From positions 62,001-126,000 of the forward strand of contig JBPOJF010000009.1 of the NCBI GenBank assembly GCA_052033915.1: a stretch of 64,000 nucleotides of DNA, written 5' to 3'. Shown in pieces: positions 8,286-17,873 of this stretch (position 1 is the first letter of the stretch; every line of letters starts with the position of its first letter). The DNA comes from CALMZY01 sp052033915. GTDB lineage: Bacteria > Verrucomicrobiota > Kiritimatiellia > CAIQIC01 > JAGNIJ01. Position numbers and translations under genes: made by a program. The notes under the pieces are model-generated. The model saw only the letters and a program-made list of their open reading frames with translations. It did not search any database and was not told the origin of the DNA.

Positions 8286-9800
8286 ATGCCGTTGAAAACA
8301 GGTTTTGACAACGACCGGTACCTGAGCGAGCAGACGGCCGCGATTCTCGAACGCGTCCGGCGCTTCCAAAAGCTCTACCTCGAATTCGGCGGGAAACTCC
8401 TTTTCGATTACCACGCGTCGCGTGTTCTGCCGGGCTATGACCCGAACGTGAAGATGAGGCTGTTGCAACAGCTCAAGGACAAGGCGGACGTGGTGCTCTG
8501 CATTTATGCCGGCGATATCGAGCGCAAGAAGGTCCGGGCGGATTTCGGGATTACGTACGACACCGATGCGCTGAAGCTGATCGACGATCTGGGCGAGTGG
8601 GGCATTAACGTGGTCGGCGTGGTGATCACGCGTTACGGCGATCAGCCCGCCGCGCACCAGTTCCGGAACCTGCTCGAACGGCGCAATATCCGGGTGTACA
8701 TCCATCGCGCGACCCGCGGGTATCCGATTGATGTGGATCTGATCGTCAGCGACAAGGGCTACGGCGCCAATCCGTACATCGAAACGGAGAAGTCGCTGGT
8801 CGTGGTCACGGGGCCGGGCCCCTGCAGCGGCAAACTGGCGACGTGTCTCGGCCAGCTCTATCACGAGCACCGGCGCGGCAACCCGGCCGGGTACTCCAAG
8901 TTCGAGACCTTCCCGATCTGGAACCTTCCCCTGAAGCATCCGGTGAACATCGCCTACGAAGCCGCGACCGCCGACCTCCGCGATTTCAACCAGATCGACC
9001 CCTTCCATCTCGAGGCGTATGGGGAGACGACCATCAATTACAATCGCGACGTGGATGCGTTTCCCGTGGTGCGCCGGATTCTCGACCGCGTTACGGGCGG
9101 CGCCTCGCCGTACAAGTCGCCGACGGACATGGGCGTCAACCGCGCGGCGTTCGGAATCACCGACGACGAGGTTGTGCGCGAGGCGGCGCGCCAGGAGGTC
9201 GTCCGCCGCCGCTTCCGCTACGCATGCGAGTACGCGATGGGGTTTGCCGATCGGGAAACCGTTCAGCGGACGGAACTGCTCATGGAAGAGCTGGGGGTCA
9301 AGCCCGAGGACCGCAAGGTCGTGGCCCCGGCGCGTCAGGCGGCCCTGGACGCGCAGGAGAAGGGCAAGGGCAACGAAGGCATTTTCTGCGGCGCCGCGAT
9401 CGAGCTGAAAGACGGTTCGATCACGGTGGGGAAGAATTCGCCGCTGATGCACGCCGCGTCCAGCGTGGTCCTCAACGCCATCAAGAAGCTGGCGGAGCTT
9501 CCGGACAAGATCCACCTGCTGTCGCCGAGCATCGTGGCCTCCATCGGGATGCTGAAAAGGGATATCCTCCGGCGCAAGGCCGAAAGCCTGAGCCTGGAGG
9601 AAACGTTGATCGCCCTCAGCATCAGCTCCACCACGAACCCCATGGCCCAACTGGCGATGGAGAAGTTGAAGGAGTTGGCGGGCTGCGAGATGCACATGAC
9701 GCATATTCCCACGCCGGGCGACGAAGCCGGTCTTCGGCGGCTGGGCGTGAACTTGACCAGCGATCCGAATTTCCCGAGCAAGAATCTTTCCCAGTTCTAG
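8286..9800 (+). CDS. DUF1846 family protein
   Basis: A 504-residue cytosolic protein matching the DUF1846 family in length and motifs: MPLKTGFDNDRYL at the start, CIYAGDIERKKVRADFGITY near 75, VVVTGPGPCSGKLATCL near 180 (a glycine-rich, possibly nucleotide-binding loop), GAAIELKDG and HAASSVVLNAIKKLA near 400. No enzymatic reaction has been firmly assigned to the family as far as I know; P-loop-like character is inferred from the GPGxxSGK stretch. A GAGAGG sequence precedes the ATG. It stands alone between the zincin (opposite strand) and the OmpA-like gene. Confidence 0.9.
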   Translation: MPLKTGFDNDRYLSEQTAAILERVRRFQKLYLEFGGKLLFDYHASRVLPGYDPNVKMRLLQQLKDKADVVLCIYAGDIERKKVRADFGITYDTDALKLIDDLGEWGINVVGVVITRYGDQPAAHQFRNLLERRNIRVYIHRATRGYPIDVDLIVSDKGYGANPYIETEKSLVVVTGPGPCSGKLATCLGQLYHEHRRGNPAGYSKFETFPIWNLPLKHPVNIAYEAATADLRDFNQIDPFHLEAYGETTINYNRDVDAFPVVRRILDRVTGGASPYKSPTDMGVNRAAFGITDDEVVREAARQEVVRRRFRYACEYAMGFADRETVQRTELLMEELGVKPEDRKVVAPARQAALDAQEKGKGNEGIFCGAAIELKDGSITVGKNSPLMHAASSVVLNAIKKLAELPDKIHLLSPSIVASIGMLKRDILRRKAESLSLEETLIALSISSTTNPMAQLAMEKLKELAGCEMHMTHIPTPGDEAGLRRLGVNLTSDPNFPSKNLSQF

Positions 9801-9858
9801 AGATGGGTGCTGACGGGCGGGAAAAACTCCGGCATACTGGGCGACGGCAGGCGCATGC

Positions 9859-10809
9859 ATGAGCAAAATCTATGATGATTTGAAACGCGGCGGCGACCAG
9901 CACAACGGCGACAAACTCGACCTGTTTGCCTACGCCGCCCGGAAGGTCCGGCCCGAGCCTCCGCCCGCGCCGGCCCCGCCTCCGCCGCCAGAAGAACCCG
10001 GGCCGGCGGTGTCCGCCGTGTCCGAGGCGCCGCCCGAACTCGCGAAGCGGGAGCCGGGTCCGCCGCAGGTTGAAGCCTCGGAGACTCCGCCGAAAATCGA
10101 GCCCGCGAAACCTGTCGAATCCGTTTACCGGAGCCTTTCTCCTCTGACCAGCGTGCGTCCTTCTCCGCATGAGAAGGGTCGCCGTCCGTTCACGATCGCG
10201 GCGCCGACTGTGTTCGGACTCCTGATTCTCGTGTTTCTCGTCGTCGGTATTGTGAGAGGTCTCTCCCGCGCCCGCCCGGCCGATGTCGCCGAAAGCGCGG
10301 GGCCGTCTGTGGATGCGGCGGTTCCGGAACCTGAGAAAGCGGCGCCCGCGCCGCGGGAGGTTCGGCCGGCGCCGGTGGCGGCGGCGAAACCGGCGAAGCC
10401 TATGGAACTGGGTGGAAAGGGCATGGTCGTCACCGCGGAAAACAACGAGCGGCTGATCGTTTTTGAAGAGGGCGTTTTTGCGAGCGGTTTCAAGCTGAGC
10501 CGCGAGGGCGAAATCTTGTTGTCGAACGTCGGCCGCCAGTTGGCGCAGCAGGCGAACAAGGTTCAGGTCACCGTGATCGGGTGCGCCGACAATCGGCCCG
10601 TGAGCGGCAAAGCCAAATACAAGTCCAACGAGGCGCTGGGTCTGATGCGCGCCGCGGAAGCCGAGCGCGTTCTGCGCGCGGCGTCGGGGTTACCCGCCGA
10701 TACGTTCAAGACCGTCAGCTACGGGGCGAAGAGGTCGCCTTTCCCGAATGACACCGCCGCGAACCGCGCGCGGAACCGAACGGTTGTTCTTCGCATTCTC
10801 TTCCTGTGA
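9859..10809 (+). CDS. OmpA/MotB-domain inner-membrane-anchored protein
   Basis: A 316-residue protein with a proline/alanine-rich cytosolic N-terminus (about 30-100), one membrane segment (VFGLLILVFLVVGIV, about 118-132), a second Pro/Ala linker, and a C-terminal OmpA-like peptidoglycan-binding region (about 195-316) ending NRARNRTVVLRI. The topology resembles MotB/TolR/Pal-type anchors with the OmpA fold in the periplasm. Its first residues, MSKIYD, are identical to those of the giant GYF_2/coiled-coil protein at 28210-31125 and resemble the MSKIY-type N-terminus of some polysaccharide-export kinases. Its stop overlaps a GTG (10806) that could start the next frame. Confidence 0.78.
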   Translation: MSKIYDDLKRGGDQHNGDKLDLFAYAARKVRPEPPPAPAPPPPPEEPGPAVSAVSEAPPELAKREPGPPQVEASETPPKIEPAKPVESVYRSLSPLTSVRPSPHEKGRRPFTIAAPTVFGLLILVFLVVGIVRGLSRARPADVAESAGPSVDAAVPEPEKAAPAPREVRPAPVAAAKPAKPMELGGKGMVVTAENNERLIVFEEGVFASGFKLSREGEILLSNVGRQLAQQANKVQVTVIGCADNRPVSGKAKYKSNEALGLMRAAEAERVLRAASGLPADTFKTVSYGAKRSPFPNDTAANRARNRTVVLRILFL

Positions 10810-10859
10810 ATCGATTCCCCAAGCTCAACGGATACCCTGCCGCAAGCGGGCAAACGCCG

Positions 10860-11660
10860 ATGCGTTCGCGCAGGCATGTCCGACGGCTGCGGGTGTTGCT
10901 GTTCCTTCTGCTTTGCGCCGTGGACAGCTCGTTTGCCGCCGAGGCGCCGGAGGCCGCCGGCCCGTTTCCCGTCGGCGAGAACCTGACCTACCGCATCTAT
11001 TGGGGCGTCATCCCGGTCGGCAAAACGATCATCACCACCGACTGGGTTGAAGAAGGCGGCCGCAGGTTGATCCGCATCCGGCTCCGCACACGAACCAACA
11101 AATGGATGGACCGCATTCACAAAATTGACGACGACGTGATCAGCGTGGTCGAGCCCGGTACGTTGCTGCCGGTCCGTTCGGTGGAGTGGGTGCATGACAA
11201 GGATCGGAACGCGGAGGAGATGACCCGGTTCGATCACGCGAACCGCGCGGCCTATTGGCAGTCCACGCTGGACGGCCGGACATCCAACTACGTCATCGAG
11301 GCGGACACGCGGGAGATCGTTTCATTCCTTTACTTCATGAGGACGAAGGAACTGAACCCGGGCGAAGAGGCCCTGGTGACGGTTGCCGCGTTTCAGACCC
11401 TGCACTCGATGCGCCTTCACGCCGAGTCGGTCGAGGATGTCGATCTGGCGAAATACGGCGACATTCCCTGCCTCGTCGTGCGGCCGGAGGCCGTGAACGC
11501 CGGCCTGTTCGCCCGCAAGGCGCCGCAGCGCGCGTGGGTCTCGCGCGATGAGCGCAGGCTGGTCGCCCGGATGGATGCCAAGGTCGTCGTCGGGACGGTG
11601 CGCATCGTGCTGTGCGACGTCGAGGGGCCGGGGGACGATTTCTGGGTCACGAAGCGGTAA
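10860..11660 (+). CDS. Exported DUF3108-domain protein
   Basis: A protein of about 266 residues with a signal peptide (RRLRVLLFLLLCAVDSSFA) and a DUF3108-like beta-rich body: FPVGENLTYRIYWGVIPVGK at the mature N-terminus, RIRLRTRTNKWMDRI and FLYFMRTKELNPGE. I place the start at the ATG at 10860, where the signal peptide begins. A GTG at 10806 overlapping the previous stop is an alternative adding 18 residues. DUF3108 proteins are periplasmic with no settled function. The pairing with the OmpA-like gene suggests an envelope role. It converges on prc with only 4 bp between stops. Confidence 0.82.
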   Translation: MRSRRHVRRLRVLLFLLLCAVDSSFAAEAPEAAGPFPVGENLTYRIYWGVIPVGKTIITTDWVEEGGRRLIRIRLRTRTNKWMDRIHKIDDDVISVVEPGTLLPVRSVEWVHDKDRNAEEMTRFDHANRAAYWQSTLDGRTSNYVIEADTREIVSFLYFMRTKELNPGEEALVTVAAFQTLHSMRLHAESVEDVDLAKYGDIPCLVVRPEAVNAGLFARKAPQRAWVSRDERRLVARMDAKVVVGTVRIVLCDVEGPGDDFWVTKR

Positions 11661-11664
11661 CGGC

Positions 11665-13773
11665 TTACTTCTCGGCCGTGAGCACGTCGGTCGGCTTCTG
11701 CTGGAGGATCGTGAAGTCGGACAGGATGTTCAGGGCCTCGTTGAGAATGATGTCCTGGTTTTTCGCGTCCTTCTCCTCGCCCTTCGCGTCGGTTTTCTGG
11801 AGAAGCTTCTGAAGTTCTTTCTCGCTCCGCGCCAACTGCAGGCGTTCGTCGAGGTTCAGGGAAATCTCGCGGGACTTCTGGCGTTCGCCCAGCTTTTCCA
11901 CGAGGCTGCGGTATGCCGTGAATTGCGGGTTGGTTTCCTGGCGCTCCCGGGACTGCTGTTTCAGCACCGGCAGGATGGAGTCGAGATGGGCCATACGCCG
12001 GTACAGAGCGGGGAAGACGGTGGACCACTCCAGCGCATTCGGCAGGTACTCCTCGCCGATTTCCATGGAGTCCAGAAGGGAGGGCATGACGATATCCGGA
12101 ATCACGCCCTTCACCTGCGTGGAGCCGCCGGCAATCCGGTAGAAGCTGGCCGTGGTCACCTTCAGGGTTCCCAGGGATGGGTCGCCGTTTTTCAAGTTGG
12201 CCATGCTTTGGACCGTCCCCTTGCCGTGGGTCTTGGTGTCGCCCACGACGATCGCGCGGCCGTAGTCCTGGAGGGCGCCGGCCAGGATTTCGGAGGCCGA
12301 CGCGGTCTCGCGGTTGACCAGAACAACGAGCGGCCCGTCGTACGCGATGTCCGGATCGTCGTCGCTCAGGACTTCCGTATCGAGGCCGTTGCTCACCTGT
12401 ACGACCGGACCGCTTTTGATAAACAGGCCGGTCATCTCGACGGCCTCGGCCAGCAAGCCGCCCCCGTTGTTGCGAAGATCGAGCACGATGCCGCTGATGC
12501 GGTTGGTTTGCAGGTCGGCGAGGATGGTTTCCACATCCCGTGACGAACTTCTCAAACGGTTCTTGTTCAGCCGCCGGCCGCTGATGTCGGCGTAAAACTC
12601 CGGCAGCCGGATCACGCCGAACTTTCTCACGATCCCGTCGCTGCCCTGGAGTTCCTGCACGTCCCCTTTTGCCGCCTGCTCCTCCAGCTTGACCTCGTCG
12701 CGCACCAGGTCGATCTGCTTGGTGATCGCACCCGCGGGATCGGAGGCGGGAATGACCGTGAGCACCACCTTCGTGTTTTTCTCGCCTCGGATGATGCGGA
12801 CCGCCTTGCTGAGCGGCCAGTGCAGGATGCTGACGGGTGCGGCGTCGCCCTGTGCGACGGCGACGATCTTGTCGCCCGGCTTCAGGCGGCCGTCGCGTTC
12901 CGCGGGGCCGCCGGGAATCAGGCGCTCGATCTTCGCCGCGCCATCCTCGGAACTCAGCATCGCGCCGATGCCGACGAGCGAGAGCTTCATGCTGATGTCG
13001 AAATCCTCGGCATTGTTGGGCGACAGGTAATCCGAGTGCGGATCGTAGGAACGGGTGAACGCGGTCAGGTACCGCTCCAGCACCCAGGCGGGCTCATAGT
13101 CGTTCAGGACGGTCAGGTATTGTTTGAATCCCTTCCGCACCGCGGCTTCCGGCGACAACAGGGCGTCGCCGACGCTCTCCTCCTCGATCACGCTCTCCGC
13201 GGCGGCGTTCGTGCTGGCCGCCTTGTCCTCCTCGGCCAGCGTGTTGGCGACCAGCTTGGCGGCATACTGGTTCTTGATCTTCTTGCGCCAGAGTTCGTTC
13301 CATTCGTCTTCATCCGCCGGCCACGGGGCGTCTTTGCGCTTCCACCGGTACGTTTCCTTCGCGGTCATGTCGAAGCCGTGGGTCAGGAGATGGTCCACGT
13401 ATTCCACGCGGTTGCTGAGCCGCTCAAGGAGCACGTTATACACCTTGTACGCGAAGTCCACGTTCCCGGAGCGGAGCCGGTCGTCCAGGTGGGTGCCTTC
13501 CGCCTGGAAGGCTTCAATGTCCGAAGCGAGGAAGAGCGAGTGATCGTAGTCCAACGAGTCCAGGAACGCGCGGAGCGCGTTCGTCGCGATCCGGTCGTCG
13601 CACGGCTGATGATGGATATGGGTGCGCGGCAGCGTCCCTGCCAAAATCTTCGCGGCGTCGGATGTCTTCGGGGCCGGCTCGGAAAGCGCCCACAAAGGCC
13701 CGGCCACTGCGGCCAGGCCGAGAACCGCCAGGGCCGGCAGGAAGCGTCTGCTGAATGATCTCATCGAATTCAA
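11665..13773 (-). CDS. prc: Carboxy-terminal (tail-specific) protease Prc/Tsp
   Basis: A 702-residue periplasmic serine protease. There is a signal peptide at the N-terminus (FLPALAVLGLAAVAGPLWA). A long N-terminal helical region follows, then a PDZ domain (MKLSLVGIGAMLSSEDG onward, about 250-330), the S41 protease fold with VLDLRNNGGG and the catalytic Ser/Lys motifs ETASASEILAG and THGKGTVQ (about 465-500), and a C-terminal Tsp-type domain rich in charged helices. The domain order and size fit E. coli Prc rather than the shorter CtpA forms. It degrades proteins with apolar C-termini, including envelope and peptidoglycan-related proteins. Start ATG 13773; an ATG three codons later is equally possible. 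Confidence 0.93.
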   Translation of the reverse strand: MNSMRSFSRRFLPALAVLGLAAVAGPLWALSEPAPKTSDAAKILAGTLPRTHIHHQPCDDRIATNALRAFLDSLDYDHSLFLASDIEAFQAEGTHLDDRLRSGNVDFAYKVYNVLLERLSNRVEYVDHLLTHGFDMTAKETYRWKRKDAPWPADEDEWNELWRKKIKNQYAAKLVANTLAEEDKAASTNAAAESVIEEESVGDALLSPEAAVRKGFKQYLTVLNDYEPAWVLERYLTAFTRSYDPHSDYLSPNNAEDFDISMKLSLVGIGAMLSSEDGAAKIERLIPGGPAERDGRLKPGDKIVAVAQGDAAPVSILHWPLSKAVRIIRGEKNTKVVLTVIPASDPAGAITKQIDLVRDEVKLEEQAAKGDVQELQGSDGIVRKFGVIRLPEFYADISGRRLNKNRLRSSSRDVETILADLQTNRISGIVLDLRNNGGGLLAEAVEMTGLFIKSGPVVQVSNGLDTEVLSDDDPDIAYDGPLVVLVNRETASASEILAGALQDYGRAIVVGDTKTHGKGTVQSMANLKNGDPSLGTLKVTTASFYRIAGGSTQVKGVIPDIVMPSLLDSMEIGEEYLPNALEWSTVFPALYRRMAHLDSILPVLKQQSRERQETNPQFTAYRSLVEKLGERQKSREISLNLDERLQLARSEKELQKLLQKTDAKGEEKDAKNQDIILNEALNILSDFTILQQKPTDVLTAEK

Positions 13774-13928
13774 TGTATGCCCAAAGGTCGAAATCGTTAA
13801 TCAGAGGCAAGATGTAAGCATCTTGCGCGCCTGTGTAAAAGACATCCTTGAAGGAAAAATGTTCACGAAAGCCTTGTGTCCGGGCTTGGATTTGCCGGAA
13901 AAGACGCTATTCTGTGGATCAAACCCGT

Positions 13929-14858
13929 ATGGCCGTGAAAACAACGACTTTCTATGTGACTTCGGCGATGGCCGGCGTGGGGATCCTCTTTGCCCTTCTC
14001 CTGGGCGACCTGTTCGGATCGTCTTCCGGCCGGTCGAATGCGCCTTCATCCGCGCGGGCGGAACCGGGCAAGGCCTCGTCCCGGTTTGCGGTTGAATCGT
14101 TCCGCGGGGACGGGGGGCGGGATGGGAAGACGCGGTCCGGGACCGGCGATTCCGCGGTTGACCTTGCCGCCAGGGCTTCGCAGTTGAACGAGGAGAACGT
14201 GCGGCTTCGCGCGCAGAATCACGAGCTTCAAGGCCGGCTGGTCGCCGTACTCAACTGGATTCTCGAGAACTTCAGGGGCAAGTATCCGCTTTCGGAAATC
14301 CACATGGCCAAGCTGCAAATTCCGCCGATAACCGAGGATTTCACCCTCCATCCGGATGCGCTCGATTTTCTGAAGATCACCCCGGACGAGGAACGGAAAG
14401 TGAACGATGCGTTCGCCTACGCGCGCCGGACCCTTGAGGAAATCGAAGCCGCGATCATCACCGTGACCAATCCGCGGCCGGACAAGGTCATCCTCCACAT
14501 CCCGCCGTTTCCCGAGGACGGCAAGGTTCTTCAGGAGGACCTGTACGCGGCCCTGGACGCGACCCTGGGCGAGGATCGGTTTGACCGTTTCCTGCAGGTC
14601 TCGGAAACGGGGCTCCAGCAGAGTTTCTACCGGTTCGGCGAGGCGTCCCGCACCATGGTGTTCGAACTGGCCTACGACGCACATTCGGCCACGCCCCAGT
14701 TGAAGATCAAGGACGGGTGGGTGATCGATCTGGGTCCGAACAGCCGGCGGGTCACGGCGGTGGAGTCGTTCGTCACGAACCTGCCCGGAAAGTACAACGC
14801 GTATCTGGCGTGGCTCCCGGATTACGTGGGCGCGTATGCCGCCCCGAAGCAGCCGTAA
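13929..14858 (+). CDS. Membrane-anchored coiled-coil protein of unknown function
   Basis: I do not recognise this 309-residue protein. From the ATG at 13929 it has one N-terminal hydrophobic segment (FYVTSAMAGVGILFALLLGDLFG, about 8-30). A disordered Gly/Ser/Arg-rich stretch follows, then a short coiled coil (LAARASQLNEENVRLRAQNH, about 83-102) and a soluble domain of about 180 residues rich in Phe, Glu and Asp. The upstream 27 codons of the frame look unlike protein and are left out. The layout, one membrane helix and a folded C-terminus outside, is like that of cell-envelope accessory proteins. No motif points to a reaction. Confidence 0.65.
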   Translation: MAVKTTTFYVTSAMAGVGILFALLLGDLFGSSSGRSNAPSSARAEPGKASSRFAVESFRGDGGRDGKTRSGTGDSAVDLAARASQLNEENVRLRAQNHELQGRLVAVLNWILENFRGKYPLSEIHMAKLQIPPITEDFTLHPDALDFLKITPDEERKVNDAFAYARRTLEEIEAAIITVTNPRPDKVILHIPPFPEDGKVLQEDLYAALDATLGEDRFDRFLQVSETGLQQSFYRFGEASRTMVFELAYDAHSATPQLKIKDGWVIDLGPNSRRVTAVESFVTNLPGKYNAYLAWLPDYVGAYAAPKQP

Positions 14859-14885
14859 CGAAGCGCTCCGTCCGCGGGTCGGGGT

Positions 14886-15068
14886 TTACGAGGCGGGTTT
14901 CTTCAGGGTCCCGAGTTTTTTCATTTCCTTGGCGAGACATTTTTCGCAAAGGCTGTGGCTGACCCAGGTCATGTTGCCGGGCTTGACGTCCATCCACTTT
15001 CCGCAATACGCGCACTTCACGTACATCAGTTCCGCGGAATGGTCCTTCGACTGTTTCTGTTCGCTCAC
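14886..15068 (-). CDS. Small treble-clef/zinc-ribbon-like protein
   Basis: A 60-residue protein starting at GTG 15068. It has four cysteines in two knuckles, KCAYCGKWMD and SLCEKCLAKE, spaced to bind one zinc. The C-terminus is basic (KKLGTLKKPAS). It resembles small response-regulator-associated or ribosome-associated zinc-finger proteins, but I cannot name it. Confidence 0.6.
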   Translation of the reverse strand: MSEQKQSKDHSAELMYVKCAYCGKWMDVKPGNMTWVSHSLCEKCLAKEMKKLGTLKKPAS

Positions 15069-15166
15069 GTTACCCGTGTCCCCAGAAACTTCCTTTATAT
15101 CATATCCGCTCAGAATAACACCAGAAAACGCTTTAGATGGTCCGCATCCCGGGTATAGTCGCTTTC

Positions 15167-15964
15167 ATGCGGCGGATCATCGACATCCATACACATGTGT
15201 TTCCGGAGCGCATCGCCGAGCGCGCCCTCCGGCAGTTGATGGGCCGGTCGGGCGAGACCGCCCGTATTGACGGCACCGCCGCGGGGCTCGAGAAATCCAT
15301 GGTGGAGAACGGCATCGCCGTCAGCGTGACCCAGCCGGTTTCCACCAAGCCGTCGCAGACGCCTGCCGTGAACGGGTTCGCCATCGAGCTGAACAAACGG
15401 CCGTCCCTGATCAACTTCGGCACCCTGCACCCCGACTGCGTCGAAAATCCGTCGGAAATCCGGCGGATTGTGAACGCCGGCGTCAAGGGCGTGAAATTCC
15501 ATCCGGACTACCAGGAGTTCTTCGTGGACGAGGAGCGCATGTTCCCGCTGTACCGGCAGGTGGCCGACGCGGGACTGATCGCTTTCTTTCACGCGGGAGT
15601 GGATATCGGTCTTCCGCCGCCCGTTCATTGCACGCCCGATCGCCTGGCGAAGGTTCTGGACCGTGTTCCGGACCTGAAAGCGGTCGCGGCGCATTTTGGC
15701 GGCTTCAAGATGTGGGACGAGGTGGATCGGTTCCTGGTCGGACGGAATCTCTGGCTGGACACGTCGTTCACGCTCGCGTGGCTCCCGGCGGCGCGGTTCG
15801 TGGAGATGGCGCGCCGGCACGGCATCGAGAAAATCCTGTTCGGCACCGACTCCCCGTGGGCGGACCAGGGCGAGGAAATCCAACTCCACGAGAACAGCGG
15901 CCTGACCGAAGAGGAACTGGCGGCTGTGTTTTATGACAACGCCGCGAGCCTGCTGAGGCTGTGA
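15167..15964 (+). CDS. Amidohydrolase-2 family metal-dependent hydrolase
   Basis: A 265-residue TIM-barrel enzyme. The start at ATG 15167 puts the metal-binding HTH motif (IDIHTHVFP) at the usual N-terminal position; ten upstream codons in frame are not needed. Other family markers are GVKFHPDYQEF near 110 (the metal-ligand region), AFFHAG near 140, VAAHFGG near 175 and ILFGTDSPWAD near 220 with the catalytic Asp. Members decarboxylate or hydrolyse aromatic or lactone substrates (ACMSD/TIM-barrel type). The actual substrate here is unknown. The gene stands alone. Confidence 0.88.
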   Translation: MRRIIDIHTHVFPERIAERALRQLMGRSGETARIDGTAAGLEKSMVENGIAVSVTQPVSTKPSQTPAVNGFAIELNKRPSLINFGTLHPDCVENPSEIRRIVNAGVKGVKFHPDYQEFFVDEERMFPLYRQVADAGLIAFFHAGVDIGLPPPVHCTPDRLAKVLDRVPDLKAVAAHFGGFKMWDEVDRFLVGRNLWLDTSFTLAWLPAARFVEMARRHGIEKILFGTDSPWADQGEEIQLHENSGLTEEELAAVFYDNAASLLRL

Positions 15965-15970
15965 GTTCCC

Positions 15971-16027
15971 CGTTTCACGTTGCCGGTTCCCGGCGGGCGC
16001 ACGCCGTCCGAACCTGGAACCTGGCCC
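15971..16027. repeat. Degenerate 7-bp-period repeat
   Basis: Tracts such as GAACCTGGAACCTGG and CGTTTCACGTTGCCGGTTCC fill the gap between the convergent amidohydrolase and ilvD. They resemble the heptad repeats in the secretion operon. Confidence 0.4.
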
Positions 16028-16042
16028 CTGCCGTGTGGAACG

Positions 16043-17713
16043 TCAGCCGTCCTTCAACACCGCGCCCGTGCTCGCACTGGTCGCCATCTTCGCGTAGCGC
16101 GCGAGCCAGCCGGTCTTGAAGCGCGGTTCGGGCGGACGCCACGCCTGCCGCCGCCGCGCCAACTCCTCGTCCGGGACTTTGGCCTCGACCTTCCGCTCCA
16201 GGATGTCGATGGAAATGATGTCGCCGTCCTTCAGGAGGCCGATCGTGCCGCCCTCGGCCGCCTCGGGCGAGACGTGGCCGATGCACGCGCCGCGCGTGCC
16301 GCCGCTGAACCGGCCGTCGGTGACCAGCGCGACCTTGTCGCCCAGGCCGCGGCCCATGATGTAGCTCGTCGGCGCGAGCATTTCCTGCATGCCGGGCCCG
16401 CCCTTCGGACCCTCATAGCGGATGACCACGACATGGCCGGGTTGAACCTTGCCCGCGAGGATGCCCTCGCACGCGTCTTCCTGGGATTCGAAGATTACCG
16501 CTGGCCCTTCGTGCTTGAACATCTTCGGATCGACGCCCGCTGTCTTGATCACCGCGCCGTCCTGCGCAAGGTTGCCGCGCAGAATGAACAGGCCGCCTTC
16601 CGCGGTGTACGGCTTGTCGAGCGGATGAATGCAGTCCAGGTCCTTGATCCGCGCCTTCGCGATGTTCTTGCCCAGGGTCTTGCCGGTCACGGTTTTGCAA
16701 TGCAGGTTCAGCAGGCCGGGGATCTGGCTGATCTCCTTGAGGATCGCGCTGATGCCGCCGGCGTTGTCCACGTCCTCCATGTGGTACGCCGAGGACGGCG
16801 ACACCTTGCAGATGTTCGGCGTCTTCTTCGACAGCTCGTTGATGCGGTCGAGGTCGTACGGCACGCCCGCGTTGTGCGCGATGGCCAGCGTATGGAGCAC
16901 GGTGTTCGTGCTGCCGCCCATGGCCATGTCGAGGACGAACGCGTTGTCGATCGACTCGCGCGTGACGATGTCGCGGGGCTTCAGGTCCTCTTTCACCATC
17001 TCCACGATCCGCCGGCCGGCCTTGCGCCAGAGTTTCTTGCGTTCGGGATTGTCGGCAAGGATCGTGCCGTTGCCGGGCAGGCCGAGGCCGATGGCCTCCG
17101 TCAGGCAGTTCATCGAATTTGCGGTGAACATGCCGGAGCACGAGCCCGCGCCGGGGCAGGCACGGCAGGAAATCTCCTCGAGCTGCTGCTCGTTGATTGT
17201 TCCGGCTTTCAGCGCGCCGACGCCTTCGAACACGCTGATCAGGTCCACGGCGCGGCCGTCGGGCATTCGGCCCGCGCGCATCGGGCCGCCGCTGACGAAA
17301 ATCGTCGGAATGTTGCAGCGCAGGGCGCCCATGATCATGCCGGGGATGATCTTGTCGCAGTTCGGGATGCAGACCATGCCGTCGAACAGGTGGGCGGTCA
17401 GCATCGTCTCGACGCAGTCCGCAATCAGCTCGCGGCTGGGGAGGGAGAACTTCATGCCGGAGTGGCCCATGGCGATGCCGTCGCAGATGCCGATGGTGTC
17501 GAACTCGATAGGTGTGCCGCCGGCCTTGATGACGGCCTTCTTGACGATGTCGGCGACCTTGCGGAGGTGGACGTGGCCGGGGATGATGTCCGTGTAGGAA
17601 TTGCAGATGGCGATGAGCGGCTTGCCGATCGCCTCGGCGCTGAGCCCGGTGGCGCGAAGAAGGGCGCGATGCGGCGCGCGTTCAAAGCCCTGCTTGATCC
17701 TGTCGCTTCTCAT
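16043..17713 (-). CDS. ilvD: Dihydroxy-acid dehydratase
   Basis: A 556-residue iron-sulfur enzyme that dehydrates 2,3-dihydroxy-isovalerate and its methyl homologue in valine, leucine and isoleucine synthesis. The family start MRSDRIKQGFERAPHRALL is at ATG 17713, with GGAGG about eight bases before it. Cluster and active-site cysteines sit in IAICNSYTD (about 36-44), CIPNCDKIIPG (about 114-124) and RACPGAGSCSGMFTANSM (about 184-201). The C-terminal LVTDGRFSGGTRG motif is also intact. Length is normal. No other ilv or leu genes are nearby. A paired palindromic repeat lies just upstream of the start. Confidence 0.97.
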   Translation of the reverse strand: MRSDRIKQGFERAPHRALLRATGLSAEAIGKPLIAICNSYTDIIPGHVHLRKVADIVKKAVIKAGGTPIEFDTIGICDGIAMGHSGMKFSLPSRELIADCVETMLTAHLFDGMVCIPNCDKIIPGMIMGALRCNIPTIFVSGGPMRAGRMPDGRAVDLISVFEGVGALKAGTINEQQLEEISCRACPGAGSCSGMFTANSMNCLTEAIGLGLPGNGTILADNPERKKLWRKAGRRIVEMVKEDLKPRDIVTRESIDNAFVLDMAMGGSTNTVLHTLAIAHNAGVPYDLDRINELSKKTPNICKVSPSSAYHMEDVDNAGGISAILKEISQIPGLLNLHCKTVTGKTLGKNIAKARIKDLDCIHPLDKPYTAEGGLFILRGNLAQDGAVIKTAGVDPKMFKHEGPAVIFESQEDACEGILAGKVQPGHVVVIRYEGPKGGPGMQEMLAPTSYIMGRGLGDKVALVTDGRFSGGTRGACIGHVSPEAAEGGTIGLLKDGDIISIDILERKVEAKVPDEELARRRQAWRPPEPRFKTGWLARYAKMATSASTGAVLKDG

Positions 17714-17730
17714 GATCGAATCCTCCGAAA

Positions 17731-17778
17731 GTTCCAAGGGTTGGAAAACTACTCACAAAAATTTCCAAGGATTGGAAA
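17731..17778. repeat. Paired 17-bp palindrome repeat, copy 2
   Basis: GTTCCAAGGGTTGGAAA (17731-17747) and TTTCCAAGGATTGGAAA (17762-17778) start 31 bp apart. They lie in the leader between the response-regulator gene and ilvD. Each could form a 6-7 bp hairpin. Confidence 0.8.
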
Positions 17779-17873
17779 CTTTTTCTGCGGCTTTGTTTAG
17801 TGGAACGACTGCCTTTTCCGCCGTTTCGGACGGGCCCGGAGGGCCGGCGCGGCCGAGGTTGCCCTGGGGAAAC

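Noticed and set aside
8256..9866. A minus-strand open frame of 536 codons opposite the DUF1846 gene
   Set aside because: Shadow of a conserved family of the same length.
17731..17778. The paired palindromes as a CRISPR array
   Set aside because: Only two units of 17 bp with 14-bp spacers occur at each locus, and there are no cas genes.
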